Origin: an uncultured Bacteroidales bacterium | GTDB taxonomy: Bacteria; Bacteroidota; Bacteroidia; Bacteroidales; UBA932 | NCBI GenBank assembly: GCA_944326235.1 | Contig: CALVDH010000004.1 | Location: 1-64,000, forward strand | Direction: 5' to 3' | Length of the DNA: 64,000 bases | Part shown: positions 27,870 to 38,106 of the stretch, one piece after another | How positions within the stretch are numbered: position 1 is the stretch's first letter | How the letters are laid out: each line of letters starts with the position of its first letter | The notes under the pieces: generated by a model | The model's input: only the letters and a program-made list of their open reading frames with translations | Told to the model about the DNA's origin: nothing | The model's database searches: none | Program-made: the position numbers and the translations under genes

Positions 27870-29720
27870 TTATTCGCCATTCATGGAGATTAGGAACTCT
27901 TCGTTGTTCTTCGTTCCTTCCATGCGCTTCTTCAGGAACTCCATAGCCTCCACGCTCGTCATGTCCGCCAGGAAGTTGCGGAGTACCCAGAGCCTGTTGA
28001 TCTTGTCCTTGTCCAGGAGCAGGTCATCGCGGCGGGTGCTGCTGAGCGTGACGTCCACAGCGGGGAAGATGCGCTTGTTGGCCAGCTTGCGGTCCAGCTG
28101 AAGCTCCATGTTGCCGGTACCCTTGAACTCCTCGAAGATAACGTCGTCCATCTTCGAGCCTGTGTCGGTAAGGGCGGTGGCCAGGATGGTCAGCGAGCCG
28201 CCGTTCTCGATGTTGCGGGCAGCACCGAAGAACCTCTTGGGCTTGTGCAGGGCATTGGCGTCCACACCTCCGGAAAGCACCTTGCCGGATGCGGGCTGCA
28301 CCGTGTTGAAGGCCCTGGCCAGGCGGGTGATGGAATCCAGGAAAATGACCACGTCATGACCGCACTCGACAAGCCTCTTGGCCTTCTCCAGCACTATGCT
28401 GGCCACCTTCACATGCCTCTCGGCGGGCTCGTCGAAAGTAGAGGCGACTACCTCGGCCTTTACGCTGCGGGCCATGTCGGTCACCTCCTCGGGACGCTCG
28501 TCGATCAGGAGGACGATCATGTACACCTCGGGGTGATTGTCCGCAATGGCGTTTGCTATGTTCTTGAGCAGAATGGTCTTACCGGTCTTAGGCTGGGCCA
28601 CGATAAGTCCCCTCTGCCCCTTTCCTATAGGTGTGAACAGGTCTACCACACGGCACGACAGGTCGTTGTGGCCATTGCCGGTAAGGGTAAACTTCTCATT
28701 CGGGAAAAGCGGGGTCAGAAAGTCGAAAGGCACCCTGTCCCTGATATACTCCGGAGTACGTCCGTTGATAGTATGTATCTTGACCAAAGGGAAATACTTG
28801 TCTCCCTCGCGGGGCGGACGGATCTCGCCTATAATGGTGTCGCCTGTCTTCAGAGCGTAGGACTTGATCTGATTCTGCGACACATAGATGTCATCAGGGG
28901 AGTTGAGATAGTTGTAGTCCGACGAGCGGAGGAACCCGTAACCGTCGGGCATGATCTCCAGCACACCCTGAGCCTCTACGATACCGTCATACTCCGGCTT
29001 TTCCGGTTTGGGAGCCGGCTGCTCCACCGGGGCGGACAACTGCTCCGGTGCCTGATGCTGAGGCAGCTGATGTCTGGGGCGCTGATGAGGAGGGAGCTGA
29101 GCCTGCTGCTGCCTGGGCTGCTGGGCCTGAGGACGCTGCTGAGTCTGAGCCTGTCCCTGCGCTTCCGCAGCTGCGGGTGCCTCCTGAGCCTGTTCGGCCG
29201 CATCCTGAGCTGAGGGTGCGGGCTGTCCGTCCTGAGGCTGGACACGGACACGCTTGCGGCCTCGGCGGTTTCCTCCCTGACGGGGCTCGGCCGCATTGTC
29301 TGCAGCCGGTGTCTCCACGGCCTTTTTCTCATCTTCCGTGAACAATGTGGTTTCCTTCACTTCCGGCTCCTCATCCTTCTTCTGATTCTGAGGCGTCTGT
29401 GAGGCGGGGGCGGGCTGAGCGGCGGCCGCATTTTTCCTGGGGCGTCCGCGCTTACGCTTCGGCTGAGCCTCCGCAGGGGCTGCCTCGGGCTGTACGTCCG
29501 CTGCAGGAGCGGCGCTGTCAGTCTCCATGGGCGCGGATGCCCTGCGGCGCTTCCTTAGCTTCGGGGTCTCGTCACTCTGGACTGCCTGCTCGTCTATAAT
29601 CTTGAACACCAGATCAATCTTGGACATGGACTCGGGCTTTTTAATACCCATTTCCCTGGCAAGACCCAACAGCTCGTCGAAGCTCTTTCCGTCTAAATCT
29701 TCTTTAAGATACATCGGCAT
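27870..29720 (-). CDS. rho: Transcription termination factor Rho with a long disordered insert
   Basis: 616 residues. Residues 1-45 form the Rho_N helical head. Residues about 50-245 are a low-complexity Ala/Pro/Gln stretch with basic patches ([18 protein letters not shown]). The cold-shock-like RNA-binding domain begins at [14 protein letters not shown]; the ATPase core has Walker [12 protein letters not shown]. Rho is a hexameric helicase that ends untranslated transcripts. Long inserts of this kind occur in Bacteroidales Rho, and in B. thetaiotaomicron the disordered part is reported to drive phase separation. The gene starts 2 nt after ridA. Met3 is an alternative start. Confidence 0.97.
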   Translation of the reverse strand: MPMYLKEDLDGKSFDELLGLAREMGIKKPESMSKIDLVFKIIDEQAVQSDETPKLRKRRRASAPMETDSAAPAADVQPEAAPAEAQPKRKRGRPRKNAAAAQPAPASQTPQNQKKDEEPEVKETTLFTEDEKKAVETPAADNAAEPRQGGNRRGRKRVRVQPQDGQPAPSAQDAAEQAQEAPAAAEAQGQAQTQQRPQAQQPRQQQAQLPPHQRPRHQLPQHQAPEQLSAPVEQPAPKPEKPEYDGIVEAQGVLEIMPDGYGFLRSSDYNYLNSPDDIYVSQNQIKSYALKTGDTIIGEIRPPREGDKYFPLVKIHTINGRTPEYIRDRVPFDFLTPLFPNEKFTLTGNGHNDLSCRVVDLFTPIGKGQRGLIVAQPKTGKTILLKNIANAIADNHPEVYMIVLLIDERPEEVTDMARSVKAEVVASTFDEPAERHVKVASIVLEKAKRLVECGHDVVIFLDSITRLARAFNTVQPASGKVLSGGVDANALHKPKRFFGAARNIENGGSLTILATALTDTGSKMDDVIFEEFKGTGNMELQLDRKLANKRIFPAVDVTLSSTRRDDLLLDKDKINRLWVLRNFLADMTSVEAMEFLKKRMEGTKNNEEFLISMNGE

Positions 29721-29722
29721 GG

Positions 29723-30100
29723 TTATTTAACTGCTATCACCTCAGCTTCTGCAAGGGCACCTTTGGGAAGAGCTGCCACCTGATAGGCGACACGTGCGGG
29801 ATAGGGTTCGCTGAAATACTGGGCGTAAACCTCGTTGAGAGTGCCGAAATCGGCCATATCCTGCAGATATACAGTAGTCTTCACCACATCACCATAGGTA
29901 TATCCGGCCTCGTTGAGCACATGACCGATATTCTTGAATACCTGATGCAGCTGCTCCTTGACTCCGCCCTCGGGGAATTTTCCGGTAGCGGCGTCTATAG
30001 GAAGCTGTCCTGACACGTAAAGAGTTCCATTGGCCTCGATAGCCTGGCTGTAAGGTCCTACCGCTGCGGGAGCGAGAGGGGATGCAATAACTTTTTTCAT
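29723..30100 (-). CDS. ridA: RidA family enamine/imine deaminase
   Basis: 125 residues from Met at 30100 ([20 protein letters not shown]); the open frame upstream overlaps the LptD gene and is not homologous. The RidA hallmarks GPYSQAI, SGQLPID and a C-terminal [17 protein letters not shown], with the substrate-binding Arg, are present. It hydrolyses reactive 2-aminoacrylate made by PLP enzymes. It sits between the LptD gene and rho on the minus strand. Confidence 0.95.
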   Translation of the reverse strand: MKKVIASPLAPAAVGPYSQAIEANGTLYVSGQLPIDAATGKFPEGGVKEQLHQVFKNIGHVLNEAGYTYGDVVKTTVYLQDMADFGTLNEVYAQYFSEPYPARVAYQVAALPKGALAEAEVIAVK

Positions 30101-30152
30101 TTCCGTAGATTTTATAGTTAATAATTTTGTTAATTCTTTATGCTCTGTCCTA

Positions 30153-32957
30153 TCAGTTGTCCCACTGCGACGAGCCCTTGCGGTAGGACAGGAGGTCGGC
30201 GAGTGCCGCCGCCTTGGCGTTGATTCTGAAACTCCACTGTTTCCACTGCCCGAGAGGCACCCACGAGAACGATATCTGGAAGCAGTGCAGGTCATAAGTC
30301 GCGCTCACCTGGGTGGTGGTCAGCCTGAGCTTGGTCAGGTCGAAACCGGTGGTGAGGTTGAGGTTGAGGGCCTTGGTGATGCGCACCTGGCCGTTGACAT
30401 TCAGGGTCTGGGTATGATTGTTACGGACTATCAGCTGGTTGTTGCTGTACTGATAAGTCCTGGAAAAATTGTAGGAATAGTTGAAGGATACCGACCAGGG
30501 CACCTCAGGATTGAGGTAGTAGATCCATCCGCCCGGTATGTACTCGCCGGTAACCGGATGATAGTACACTCTGGTGTAGGCGGGGGACTCGCCGGTCATC
30601 TTCACTCCGCCGCCTCTTCCGCCACCGCTGCCTCCGCCGGAAGACGAGCCGTCATTGCCCTTGCCCTTGCCTTCTCCGGAGAGACTGAATCCCAGGGATA
30701 CGTTGGCATTGGTCAGACGGACCAGACGCCCGGGCATCACGGTGACATTGTAGCGGTTATAGCGTTTTCCCTGATTGTCCACCGCGTAGGGGTCCAGCGT
30801 CATACCGGCCGAGATGCTGACTTTCTCCAGGACATTGGTGGTCATATTGACATTGATGTTGGAGAGTTTCATGGAGTCCGCCAGGAAATTGTAGTTGCCG
30901 GAGAGGTTAAGGTTGTCTATCAGCTTTATTTTCTTCATTCCTGTACCGGTGGTGTCCTTCCGGTCCACCACCTTTGCCTCCAGGTTGTTGCCTATCTGAA
31001 AGCCCAGTGAGGCCGTCTTGCCGGGGGACGGGGGGGAATACATGCCTCCGGACCACTTGTTATATTCCACAGAATGTGTCTCACCGTGAATATCCGTATA
31101 GGTATAGACCCTGTAACCGTTCAGCCTGGTACCCATCTCCGGTGCGTAGGACACTGACAAAGACGGAGATATCATGTGACGCACTGCCCTGAGCTTGCCT
31201 CTGCGGAAGTTGAACATACCGTAGAGCCTGGTACTGAGGGAGGCGCTGGCCGAGAAGTTGTGAGATGCTCCGAAGTCCTCGAACTGCCCGGTGCGTATGG
31301 TCTCGACCTTGTCGGTCTCCGGATTGTAGTACTGACTCTGCGAACTGAAGTACCAGTTCATACCATAGGACACTGACGGCGAGAGGGTAAGATATTTCAG
31401 GATGGTAAATGTCGGGAGGCCTATCGAGAAATTATGCGTCATGCCTGTCTGCATCTTGTCCCAGAAGTCGGGATCGCGCACCTCGCTGGCCTTGAAGTTG
31501 ATCTTGTTCTGAAGGGTGGTGCTGTAACTGAGCGCGAACTGCTCGTACCACTTCTCGGGTCCTACGCGGTTCTTCCGGCGGAAGGGATAGAAACGATTGA
31601 CATTCAGGGTTATGTTAGGAAGGGTAATGGCGTACGAACTGTCCCTGGAGTTCTGACTGTGCAGACCGTTGACCGAGATGCTGAGCGCACTCCATGTCCT
31701 GGAATAGGAAATCGACGAGGATACCTGATTCTGAAGAGCGTCGTTGATATTGGTATAGTTGTACTGGTTGTTCGAGGGGCTAGAGAAGTTGACGGATGCC
31801 CTGAACGAGGTTCCTGGCCTGGCCTTCGAATCCTGGGAGTGACTCCATTTCACGCTGAAGTTCTTGGTCTGGAAGAAATCGGCGCTGCCCTTCTCGCCCG
31901 TCTGGTCATTGGAATAGGTGATGTCGAGTGTTCCGTTGAACTTGTAGCGGAGCTTGTAGCGGGTGGAGAGGTTGGCGCTCCACGAGCCCTTGGAGTAGAG
32001 GCTTCCGGTAAGGGCCACGTCAAAATAATCCCCGAGGACAATATAGAAACCGCCGTCCCTGAAAAAAAGACCGCGGGCCTGTTCCTCTCCGAAATTGGGG
32101 AAGAGCAGACCGCTGGCCCTGTCCGGACGCTTGGGGACGAAGCCGAAAGGCAGCATCAGGGGGTACAGGGGAACATCCGCCAGCACCACGTAAGCGGGGC
32201 CGAATACGGTCTTCTGCTTGGGCTGGGTCTCCACCTTGGCCTTGGTCATGCGCAGATAGAAATGTGGATGTTCCGCATCACAGACCGTATATTTGCCTCC
32301 GGAGATGTTGATGGAGCGGTCGGGCATCATATTCAGATTGTCCCCGCGGAGCACTCCCTCTTCCTCCTGCGTGGTCATGTTCCTGATTCTGGCCTTACTG
32401 GTCTTGAAATTATAGAAGACGTTGTCCATGGCGTAGGTCTTGCCCCCCTGGGTCATCTCGGGCTTGCCGGTTATCACTCCGGTAGTATCCGCGACCCCGG
32501 CGGCATAGACCACCTGACGCTCGACATCGTATTCCATATATTCAGCTGTAAGTTTCATGTCTCCGTATGTTACGCTGGCGTCTCCGTAATAATAAATCAT
32601 CTGACGGCCTGAAGAGAAGTCCTCTATAACCGAATCCACCGCTGTGGAAAACGCCGGCATCTCCAGCATACCCTCGTGTACAGAGTCCGCCGCGAAGGGA
32701 GAGGCGTCCGCATCCGTGGAATCAGCAGCCGCCACTGTATCCGCCAGCATCACTGTATCCGCAACCGAAAGCGAGTCCGTCATAATCAGGCCGGTACGCT
32801 GCAGCGTATCCTGAACTGCGGCAGCCTTCACAAGTGTCTGCGGTCCCGCCGTCCGGAGCGAATCCGGTGCCTGGGCTGCACTCTCCCGCCACAAAGCAGT
32901 AATAAAAACGAGCAATATTACTGCGCTCAGCTTCATCAGTATTTTATGGGACTGCAT
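30153..32957 (-). CDS. LptD/OstA-like LPS-assembly outer-membrane protein
   Basis: 934 residues with a signal peptide (cleavage near SAAQA). Residues about 110-270 form an OstA/LptA-like beta-jellyroll (YYYGDASVTYGDMKLTAEYMEYD, then YAMDNVFYNFKTSKARIRN). After VPLYPLMLPFGFVPKRPDR comes a long run of amphipathic strands expected of a beta-barrel. A Gly/Ser-rich loop (SSSGGGSGGGRGGG) interrupts the barrel late in the protein. The role is insertion of LPS into the outer leaflet; sequence is far from E. coli LptD, as usual in Bacteroidetes. Confidence 0.88.
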   Translation of the reverse strand: MQSHKILMKLSAVILLVFITALWRESAAQAPDSLRTAGPQTLVKAAAVQDTLQRTGLIMTDSLSVADTVMLADTVAAADSTDADASPFAADSVHEGMLEMPAFSTAVDSVIEDFSSGRQMIYYYGDASVTYGDMKLTAEYMEYDVERQVVYAAGVADTTGVITGKPEMTQGGKTYAMDNVFYNFKTSKARIRNMTTQEEEGVLRGDNLNMMPDRSINISGGKYTVCDAEHPHFYLRMTKAKVETQPKQKTVFGPAYVVLADVPLYPLMLPFGFVPKRPDRASGLLFPNFGEEQARGLFFRDGGFYIVLGDYFDVALTGSLYSKGSWSANLSTRYKLRYKFNGTLDITYSNDQTGEKGSADFFQTKNFSVKWSHSQDSKARPGTSFRASVNFSSPSNNQYNYTNINDALQNQVSSSISYSRTWSALSISVNGLHSQNSRDSSYAITLPNITLNVNRFYPFRRKNRVGPEKWYEQFALSYSTTLQNKINFKASEVRDPDFWDKMQTGMTHNFSIGLPTFTILKYLTLSPSVSYGMNWYFSSQSQYYNPETDKVETIRTGQFEDFGASHNFSASASLSTRLYGMFNFRRGKLRAVRHMISPSLSVSYAPEMGTRLNGYRVYTYTDIHGETHSVEYNKWSGGMYSPPSPGKTASLGFQIGNNLEAKVVDRKDTTGTGMKKIKLIDNLNLSGNYNFLADSMKLSNINVNMTTNVLEKVSISAGMTLDPYAVDNQGKRYNRYNVTVMPGRLVRLTNANVSLGFSLSGEGKGKGNDGSSSGGGSGGGRGGGVKMTGESPAYTRVYYHPVTGEYIPGGWIYYLNPEVPWSVSFNYSYNFSRTYQYSNNQLIVRNNHTQTLNVNGQVRITKALNLNLTTGFDLTKLRLTTTQVSATYDLHCFQISFSWVPLGQWKQWSFRINAKAAALADLLSYRKGSSQWDN

Positions 32958-33003
32958 TAAAACAAATGAGGGTATGAATTAATTTCGAGTGAATAATCGC
33001 CGA

Positions 33004-33011
33004 CAAATATA
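33004..33011 (-). promoter_or_regulatory. -7 box of the LptD-like gene
   Basis: TATATTTG on the minus strand, 46 nt before the start at 32957. Confidence 0.55.
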
Positions 33012-33053
33012 GTCTTTTTTACATTCCTAGCAAAACTCATTCCAAAGTTTTAT

Positions 33054-33061
33054 TAACTTTG
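33054..33061 (+). promoter_or_regulatory. -7 box of the amidase-MCE operon
   Basis: TAACTTTG ends only 8 nt before the amidase ATG at 33070, predicting a leader of at most a few bases. Confidence 0.5.
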
Positions 33062-33069
33062 TCGCGGAA

Positions 33070-34134
33070 ATGAGAAGATTTATCACGATATTGCTCCTGT
33101 CATCCATTGTGCCCGCATTCTTGCCCGGATGGGGATTATCCGCTCAGAGCAAGCAGGTTGTGGAGCTCAAGACAGTTGTCATCGACGCCGGTCACGGAGG
33201 TCACGACCCCGGTGCCATCAACGGGAAAATATACGAGAAAAACATAACCCTCTCTGTCGCAAAAAGGCTGGGAGAGATGATTAAAAGCCATTATCCGGAA
33301 GTCAGGGTAATATACACCAGAAGCGACGACCGGTTTGTGGAGCTGTACCGCAGGGCAGAGATTGCCAACAAGAACAATGCGGACCTTTTCATCTCCCTCC
33401 ACGTCAACTCCGCAGCCGACCGCTCGGCACGCGGTCACGAGACATTCGTAATGGGACAGGACAAGAACAGCGACAACCTGGAAATCTGCCAGCTGGAGAA
33501 CAGCGTAATCGTACTGGAGGACGACTATACATCGAATTATCAAGGATTCGACCCCGGCAATCCGGAGTCCTACATCATCTTTTCCCTCCTGCAGAACGCC
33601 CATCTGGAACAGAGCCTGGACTTCGCCACCCTCGTCCAGAACAGGGCCGACTCCGGTCCCGTCGCCAACAACCGCGGCGTCAAGCAGGCCAACTTCCTGG
33701 TGCTGTGGAAATGCACCATGCCGGCCGTCCTCATAGAGATGGGATTCATCTCCAACACCAACGACATGCGTACCCTGACGGACAAGAACAGCCAGCAGCG
33801 CATAGCCTCCAACATCTTCAAAGCCTTCCAGGCCTACAAAAAAAGCTACGACACGGACATCTACCTTCCCCCGTCCGGCGGAGAGGAGCAGAAAGCCTCA
33901 TCCGCTCCGGCCGCTGCCGGGAAGGCTCATTTCGGAATACAGATAATGGCGTCCTCCTACCTCCTCCCGGCGGACGCGGAAGAATTCAAGGGCTGGAGAT
34001 GCCGGCACGTCAAGTCGGGCAGAAACTACAAGTACTACGTAGGTGACTACAGGACCAGGGACGAGGCGGTCAAGGCCCTGCCCAAGGTCAGGAACAGTTT
34101 CCCCGAGGCGTTCATCATCCGGCTGGACCAATAG
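33070..34134 (+). CDS. N-acetylmuramoyl-L-alanine amidase (Amidase_3) with SPOR-like tail
   Basis: 354 residues. A signal peptide ends near GLSAQS. The catalytic domain (about 35-260) has the AmiC-type zinc residues: VIDAGHGGHDPGA (His), the Glu in IYEKNITL, SLHVNSA (His) and EMGFISN (catalytic Glu). The last 75 residues (FGIQIMASS... YKYYVGDYRTRDEAVKAL) look like a SPOR domain that binds denuded septal glycan. It should split daughter cells. The MCE gene follows after 9 nt. Confidence 0.93.
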   Translation: MRRFITILLLSSIVPAFLPGWGLSAQSKQVVELKTVVIDAGHGGHDPGAINGKIYEKNITLSVAKRLGEMIKSHYPEVRVIYTRSDDRFVELYRRAEIANKNNADLFISLHVNSAADRSARGHETFVMGQDKNSDNLEICQLENSVIVLEDDYTSNYQGFDPGNPESYIIFSLLQNAHLEQSLDFATLVQNRADSGPVANNRGVKQANFLVLWKCTMPAVLIEMGFISNTNDMRTLTDKNSQQRIASNIFKAFQAYKKSYDTDIYLPPSGGEEQKASSAPAAAGKAHFGIQIMASSYLLPADAEEFKGWRCRHVKSGRNYKYYVGDYRTRDEAVKALPKVRNSFPEAFIIRLDQ

Positions 34135-34143
34135 CGGAATACC

Positions 34144-35049
34144 ATGAGAAAGGAAATCAAGACAGGACTGTTTGCCGTCATAATACTGGCGGCCACATTG
34201 TTTACAGTGGAGTACCTCCGGGGCAAGGATATTTTCTCCAAGACCATTACCTATTATATAATATATCCGGCAGTGGACGGGATAGAGGTTTCCACCGCCG
34301 TCACAGTGGGCGGGTATCAGGCCGGAAGAGTGTCAGGCCTGTCCTACAACCGCGAAAGCATGGACTACACCGCGGAGGTCAGCATATCCCGGGAATTCGC
34401 CGTCCCGGCCGACTCCCGCATGGAGGTCTACAGTTCCGACATCATGGGGACAAGGAAAATACGTATCATAGCCGGCACCTCTGACACCATGGCCTCCGAC
34501 GGGGACACCCTCCAGGGCAGTATCGAACCCGACATGATCGCATCCCTGGCCGGAAGCATATCCCCGGCAGTCCGCAACCTGGACTCACTCATCAGCAATC
34601 TCAACAGGGCCGTGACTTCCGTCAACCTGATACTCGACAATGACAACCGCGACCGCATAGAGAATATCCTGAAGCGCCTGGAGACCATGTCCGCTGACCT
34701 GGAGAGCACGGCATCCGCCATAAAGAAAAAAAATCCCGAAATAAACGGTGTCCTGACCAACCTCCACTCCATATCCTCAAGCCTGGACTCGGCCGCGGCA
34801 TCCGCAGCCGTCATGCTTACCGACGCAGAAGCAGTCACCGCCTCCATACGCGGCGCGGGACTGGACAGCACGATAGCCTCCCTGCACTCTCTCCTCCGAA
34901 AACTGCAGGATCCGTCCGGCAGCATGGGCCGGCTGATGTCCTCAGACTCGCTGTACAACTCACTCACACGCCTTTCCGATGACCTGGACTCACTGGTGCG
35001 GGGGATAAAGCAGGACCCCAAAAAGTACATAAAAATTTCTGTATTCTGA
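34144..35049 (+). CDS. MlaD/MCE-domain lipid-transport protein
   Basis: 301 residues. There is one N-terminal membrane helix (GLFAVIILAATLFTVEYL), then an MCE domain at about 38-120 (YYIIYPAVDGIEVSTAVTVGGYQAGRVSGL). A long helical, Ser/Asp/Leu-rich region to the end probably forms the coiled tunnel. It binds lipids moving between the membranes. The matching MlaE/MlaF genes are not adjacent. It is co-transcribed with the amidase. Confidence 0.9.
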   Translation: MRKEIKTGLFAVIILAATLFTVEYLRGKDIFSKTITYYIIYPAVDGIEVSTAVTVGGYQAGRVSGLSYNRESMDYTAEVSISREFAVPADSRMEVYSSDIMGTRKIRIIAGTSDTMASDGDTLQGSIEPDMIASLAGSISPAVRNLDSLISNLNRAVTSVNLILDNDNRDRIENILKRLETMSADLESTASAIKKKNPEINGVLTNLHSISSSLDSAAASAAVMLTDAEAVTASIRGAGLDSTIASLHSLLRKLQDPSGSMGRLMSSDSLYNSLTRLSDDLDSLVRGIKQDPKKYIKISVF

Positions 35050-35233
35050 AATAAAATTTTAACAAATTTTGATACTTAATTTTTTTTAAATTTAAACGTC
35101 TTGATATACAAGATATTTAAATTTTTGCAGGAATTTTTATTTTTTTAATTGGATTTTTTTACTCACTTTTGTCTTCCCGTCAAACGGGAAAGATGTACTG
35201 AAATTAACCAAAATCTATCTAAGTTTTCTAGGA
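35050..35233. promoter_or_regulatory. AT-rich leader of dnaA
   Basis: 184 nt of strongly AT-rich sequence with long T runs. A small hairpin (TTCCCGT-caa-ACGGGAA, about 35175-35191) lies 43 nt before the dnaA ATG. No sequence close to the DnaA box TTATCCACA is seen, so there is no evidence that this is the origin. No exact TAnnTTTG box was found. Confidence 0.5.
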
Positions 35234-36643
35234 ATGAACTATAGTGAAGCATGGGATAACTGTCTGGAAATCATAAAGGATAATATTCCAGAAAGCAGTT
35301 TCAGGACCTGGTTTGAGCCTATCAGACCGGTCAAGATGGAGGAGAGTACACTCACTATACAGGTTCCTTCCGGTTACTTCCCCGAATACATAGAGGCCCA
35401 CTTCATCGACATACTCAGCAAGACTCTCAAAAGGGTCTTCGGACCGGACATCAGGCTGGTCTACGAGGTGCCGGTAGTCAAGGACGCCACAGTAAGATAT
35501 CCGGCAGCCAAACCGGCATCCGGTATCAGCAATCCCGACATAGCCCTGCCCAAGGAAAAAGTCCAGGAGATCGAGGACCCCTACATCATCCCCGGCATCA
35601 AGGGCATCACCGTCAACCCCAACCTCAACCCCAACTACTCATTCGACAACCTCATCGAGGGTGACTGCAACCGCCTCGGCCGCGCCGCCGGCATGGCCAT
35701 CGCCGAGAATCCCGGCAGCACCGCGTACAATCCTTTTTTTGTTTACGGCGGTCCCGGCCTCGGCAAGACCCACCTGGCCCAGGCGATAGGTATCGACATC
35801 AAGGAGAGATTCCCCGACAAGGTAGTGCTCTACGTTACGGCCAACCACTTCCAGACCCACTATATGGACGCGGTCATCAAGAATGCCGTAACCGACTTCC
35901 TGCACTACTACCAGTCGATGGACGTACTTATAATAGATGACGTACAGGAGTTCGCCGACAAACCCGGCACCCAGAACGCCTTCTTCCAGATATTCAACTA
36001 TCTGCACCAGCTCGGCAAGCAGCTGATATTTACTTCGGACCGTGCCCCGGTAGACCTTCAGGGCCTGGAGCAGAGACTCCTTTCCCGCTTCAAGTGGGGT
36101 CTGACCACTGAACTGTTGCCTCCCGACATGGAGACCCGTGTGGCCATACTCAAGGCCAAGAGTTTCAAGGAGGGTATCATCCTCGGAGACGACATCATCA
36201 GGTACATCGCCGGCAAGGTCACAGACAACGTCCGCGAGCTCGAGGGCACCCTCGCCTCCCTGATGGCCCACGCCACCCTGACCAAGAAGAAAATTACTCT
36301 TCAGCTGGCCCAGGAAGTCCTGGAGAAGATAGTCACCGTCAACCGCTCCGAGGTGTCCATCACCAAGATCCGCAACACCGTCAGCGACTACTTCGGCATC
36401 ACCAACGAGCTCATGCTCTCCAACACCCGCAAGAGGGAGATCGTCCAGGCCCGCCAGATCGCCATGTACCTCTGCCGCAGCCTGACAGGCAAGTCCCTCA
36501 CGGCCATCGGCGCCGAGCTCGGAGGCAAGAACCACGCCACCGTCCTCCACGCCTGCGAGACAGTGGGTGACCTGATGGCCACGGACCGCTCCTTCAAGCA
36601 GTACGTGACGGACATCGAGAAAAGACTGAGATCAAACATCTAA
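35234..36643 (+). CDS. dnaA: Chromosomal replication initiator DnaA
   Basis: 469 residues with all four domains. Domain I starts MNYSEAWDNCLEIIKDNI; domain II is a short linker (about 95-130). The AAA+ domain III has Walker A GGPGLGKTHLA and Walker B VLIIDDVQEF. Domain IV carries the DNA-binding signature TAIGAELGGKNHATVLHA. It opens the origin and controls initiation. pepD follows after 13 nt, so dnaA-pepD-rpe may be one transcript. Confidence 0.98.
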   Translation: MNYSEAWDNCLEIIKDNIPESSFRTWFEPIRPVKMEESTLTIQVPSGYFPEYIEAHFIDILSKTLKRVFGPDIRLVYEVPVVKDATVRYPAAKPASGISNPDIALPKEKVQEIEDPYIIPGIKGITVNPNLNPNYSFDNLIEGDCNRLGRAAGMAIAENPGSTAYNPFFVYGGPGLGKTHLAQAIGIDIKERFPDKVVLYVTANHFQTHYMDAVIKNAVTDFLHYYQSMDVLIIDDVQEFADKPGTQNAFFQIFNYLHQLGKQLIFTSDRAPVDLQGLEQRLLSRFKWGLTTELLPPDMETRVAILKAKSFKEGIILGDDIIRYIAGKVTDNVRELEGTLASLMAHATLTKKKITLQLAQEVLEKIVTVNRSEVSITKIRNTVSDYFGITNELMLSNTRKREIVQARQIAMYLCRSLTGKSLTAIGAELGGKNHATVLHACETVGDLMATDRSFKQYVTDIEKRLRSNI

Positions 36644-36656
36644 ACATCATAAGACC

Positions 36657-38096
36657 ATGACTTCAGCACAAGTTCTCTCCCACTTCCGCGAGATTATGAC
36701 CATCCCGCGCGAGTCGGGCCACGAGGAGCACATCATCGCTTACCTCCAGAAGTTTGCCGCCGACCGCGGCATGGACTGCAGGACCGATGAGGCCGGCAAT
36801 GTCCTCATCACCATACCCGCCACCCCCGGCCGGGAGAACGCCCCGACCCTCATCCTCCAGAGCCACTCCGACATGGTCTGCGAGAAGAACAGCGGGGTCG
36901 AGCACGATTTCTCCAAGGACCCCATCAAGGCAGTGGTGGAGGACGGATGGCTGATAGCCAAGGACACCACTCTCGGAGCCGACTGCGGCATAGGCATAGC
37001 TGCCCAGCTGGCCGTACTGGAGGACAAGGAATTGCCTCACGGCAGGATAGAGTGCCTCTTCACCACCTCGGAGGAGACCGGACTCGACGGAGCCTTCGCC
37101 CTTAAACCGGACTTCCTCACCGGCAGCATCCTGCTCAACCTCGACTCGGAGGATGAGGGCGAGCTGTTCATCGGCTGCGCCGGAGGCATCGACACCACGG
37201 CGAAATTCCACTACACCCCTGTACCCGTACCCGCCGGCAAGGTCTGCGTCAAGGCTGGATTCTGCGGCGGCATCGGCGGACACAGCGGGGACGACATAGA
37301 CAAGGGCCGCTCCAATGCCGTACAGTCCCTCGCGAGACTGCTCTTCCGCGTATGGAGCGAGGTTCCCGCCGTCCTCTGCTCGATAGACGGAGGCAACAAG
37401 CGCAACGCCATCGCCCGCGAGGCCTCGGCCGTGATAGCCGTAAACCCCGGAGATGCATTTACAGTCAAGAACATACTGGAAGAGATACTGGCCGAACTGA
37501 AGGACGAGTACTCGGTAACCGACCCGGATATCGCCTCCGTATGGGAGGAGAACCTGCCAGTACCGTCAGAAGCCATAGACGACAGCACCGCCTTCAACCT
37601 CATCCGCGCCCTGCACGCCGTACCCCACGGAGTGATGGCCATGAGCGCAGAGGTCAAGGGCCTGGTGGAGACATCCTCCAACCTCGCCTCGGTCAAGATG
37701 CAGGAAGGCAGCATAATCCGCGTAGGCACCAGCCAGCGCAGCTCGACCAACTCCGCCCGCCGCAACGCCGCCTCCCGTATCGAGGCCGCCTTCAGCGTAG
37801 CCGGAGCCGAAGTCACCCACGAGTCCGAGTATCCCGGCTGGAAACCCAGCCTGAAATCCCACATCCTCGAGGTCTGCAAGGCCTCCTACCGCCGCCTCTT
37901 CGGCAAGGATCCCGTAGTGCGGGCCATCCACGCCGGACTGGAGTGCGGACTCTTCCTGGACAAATACCCTCATCTGGACATGATATCCTTCGGTCCCACC
38001 CTCCGCGGAGTCCACGCTCCGGGCGAGAGACTGGACCTGGCCAGCCTGGACCGCTTCGTCCTGCTGCTCGAGGATGTCATCAGAGAATGTAAATAA
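36657..38096 (+). CDS. pepD: Aminoacyl-histidine dipeptidase (M20C)
   Basis: 479 residues. The zinc-site blocks are LILQSHSDMVCEKN (His, Asp), DCGIGIAAQLA (Asp) and TSEETGLDGA (catalytic Glu and ligand Glu), and a late HAGLECG supplies another ligand. The long dimerisation insert between them matches PepD. It hydrolyses X-His and other dipeptides in the cytoplasm. It lies between dnaA and rpe. Confidence 0.93.
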   Translation: MTSAQVLSHFREIMTIPRESGHEEHIIAYLQKFAADRGMDCRTDEAGNVLITIPATPGRENAPTLILQSHSDMVCEKNSGVEHDFSKDPIKAVVEDGWLIAKDTTLGADCGIGIAAQLAVLEDKELPHGRIECLFTTSEETGLDGAFALKPDFLTGSILLNLDSEDEGELFIGCAGGIDTTAKFHYTPVPVPAGKVCVKAGFCGGIGGHSGDDIDKGRSNAVQSLARLLFRVWSEVPAVLCSIDGGNKRNAIAREASAVIAVNPGDAFTVKNILEEILAELKDEYSVTDPDIASVWEENLPVPSEAIDDSTAFNLIRALHAVPHGVMAMSAEVKGLVETSSNLASVKMQEGSIIRVGTSQRSSTNSARRNAASRIEAAFSVAGAEVTHESEYPGWKPSLKSHILEVCKASYRRLFGKDPVVRAIHAGLECGLFLDKYPHLDMISFGPTLRGVHAPGERLDLASLDRFVLLLEDVIRECK

Positions 38097-38106
38097 TCCT
38101 ACGGTC

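Noticed and set aside
35050-35233. oriC beside dnaA
   Set aside because: No DnaA box seen; AT-richness alone is not enough.
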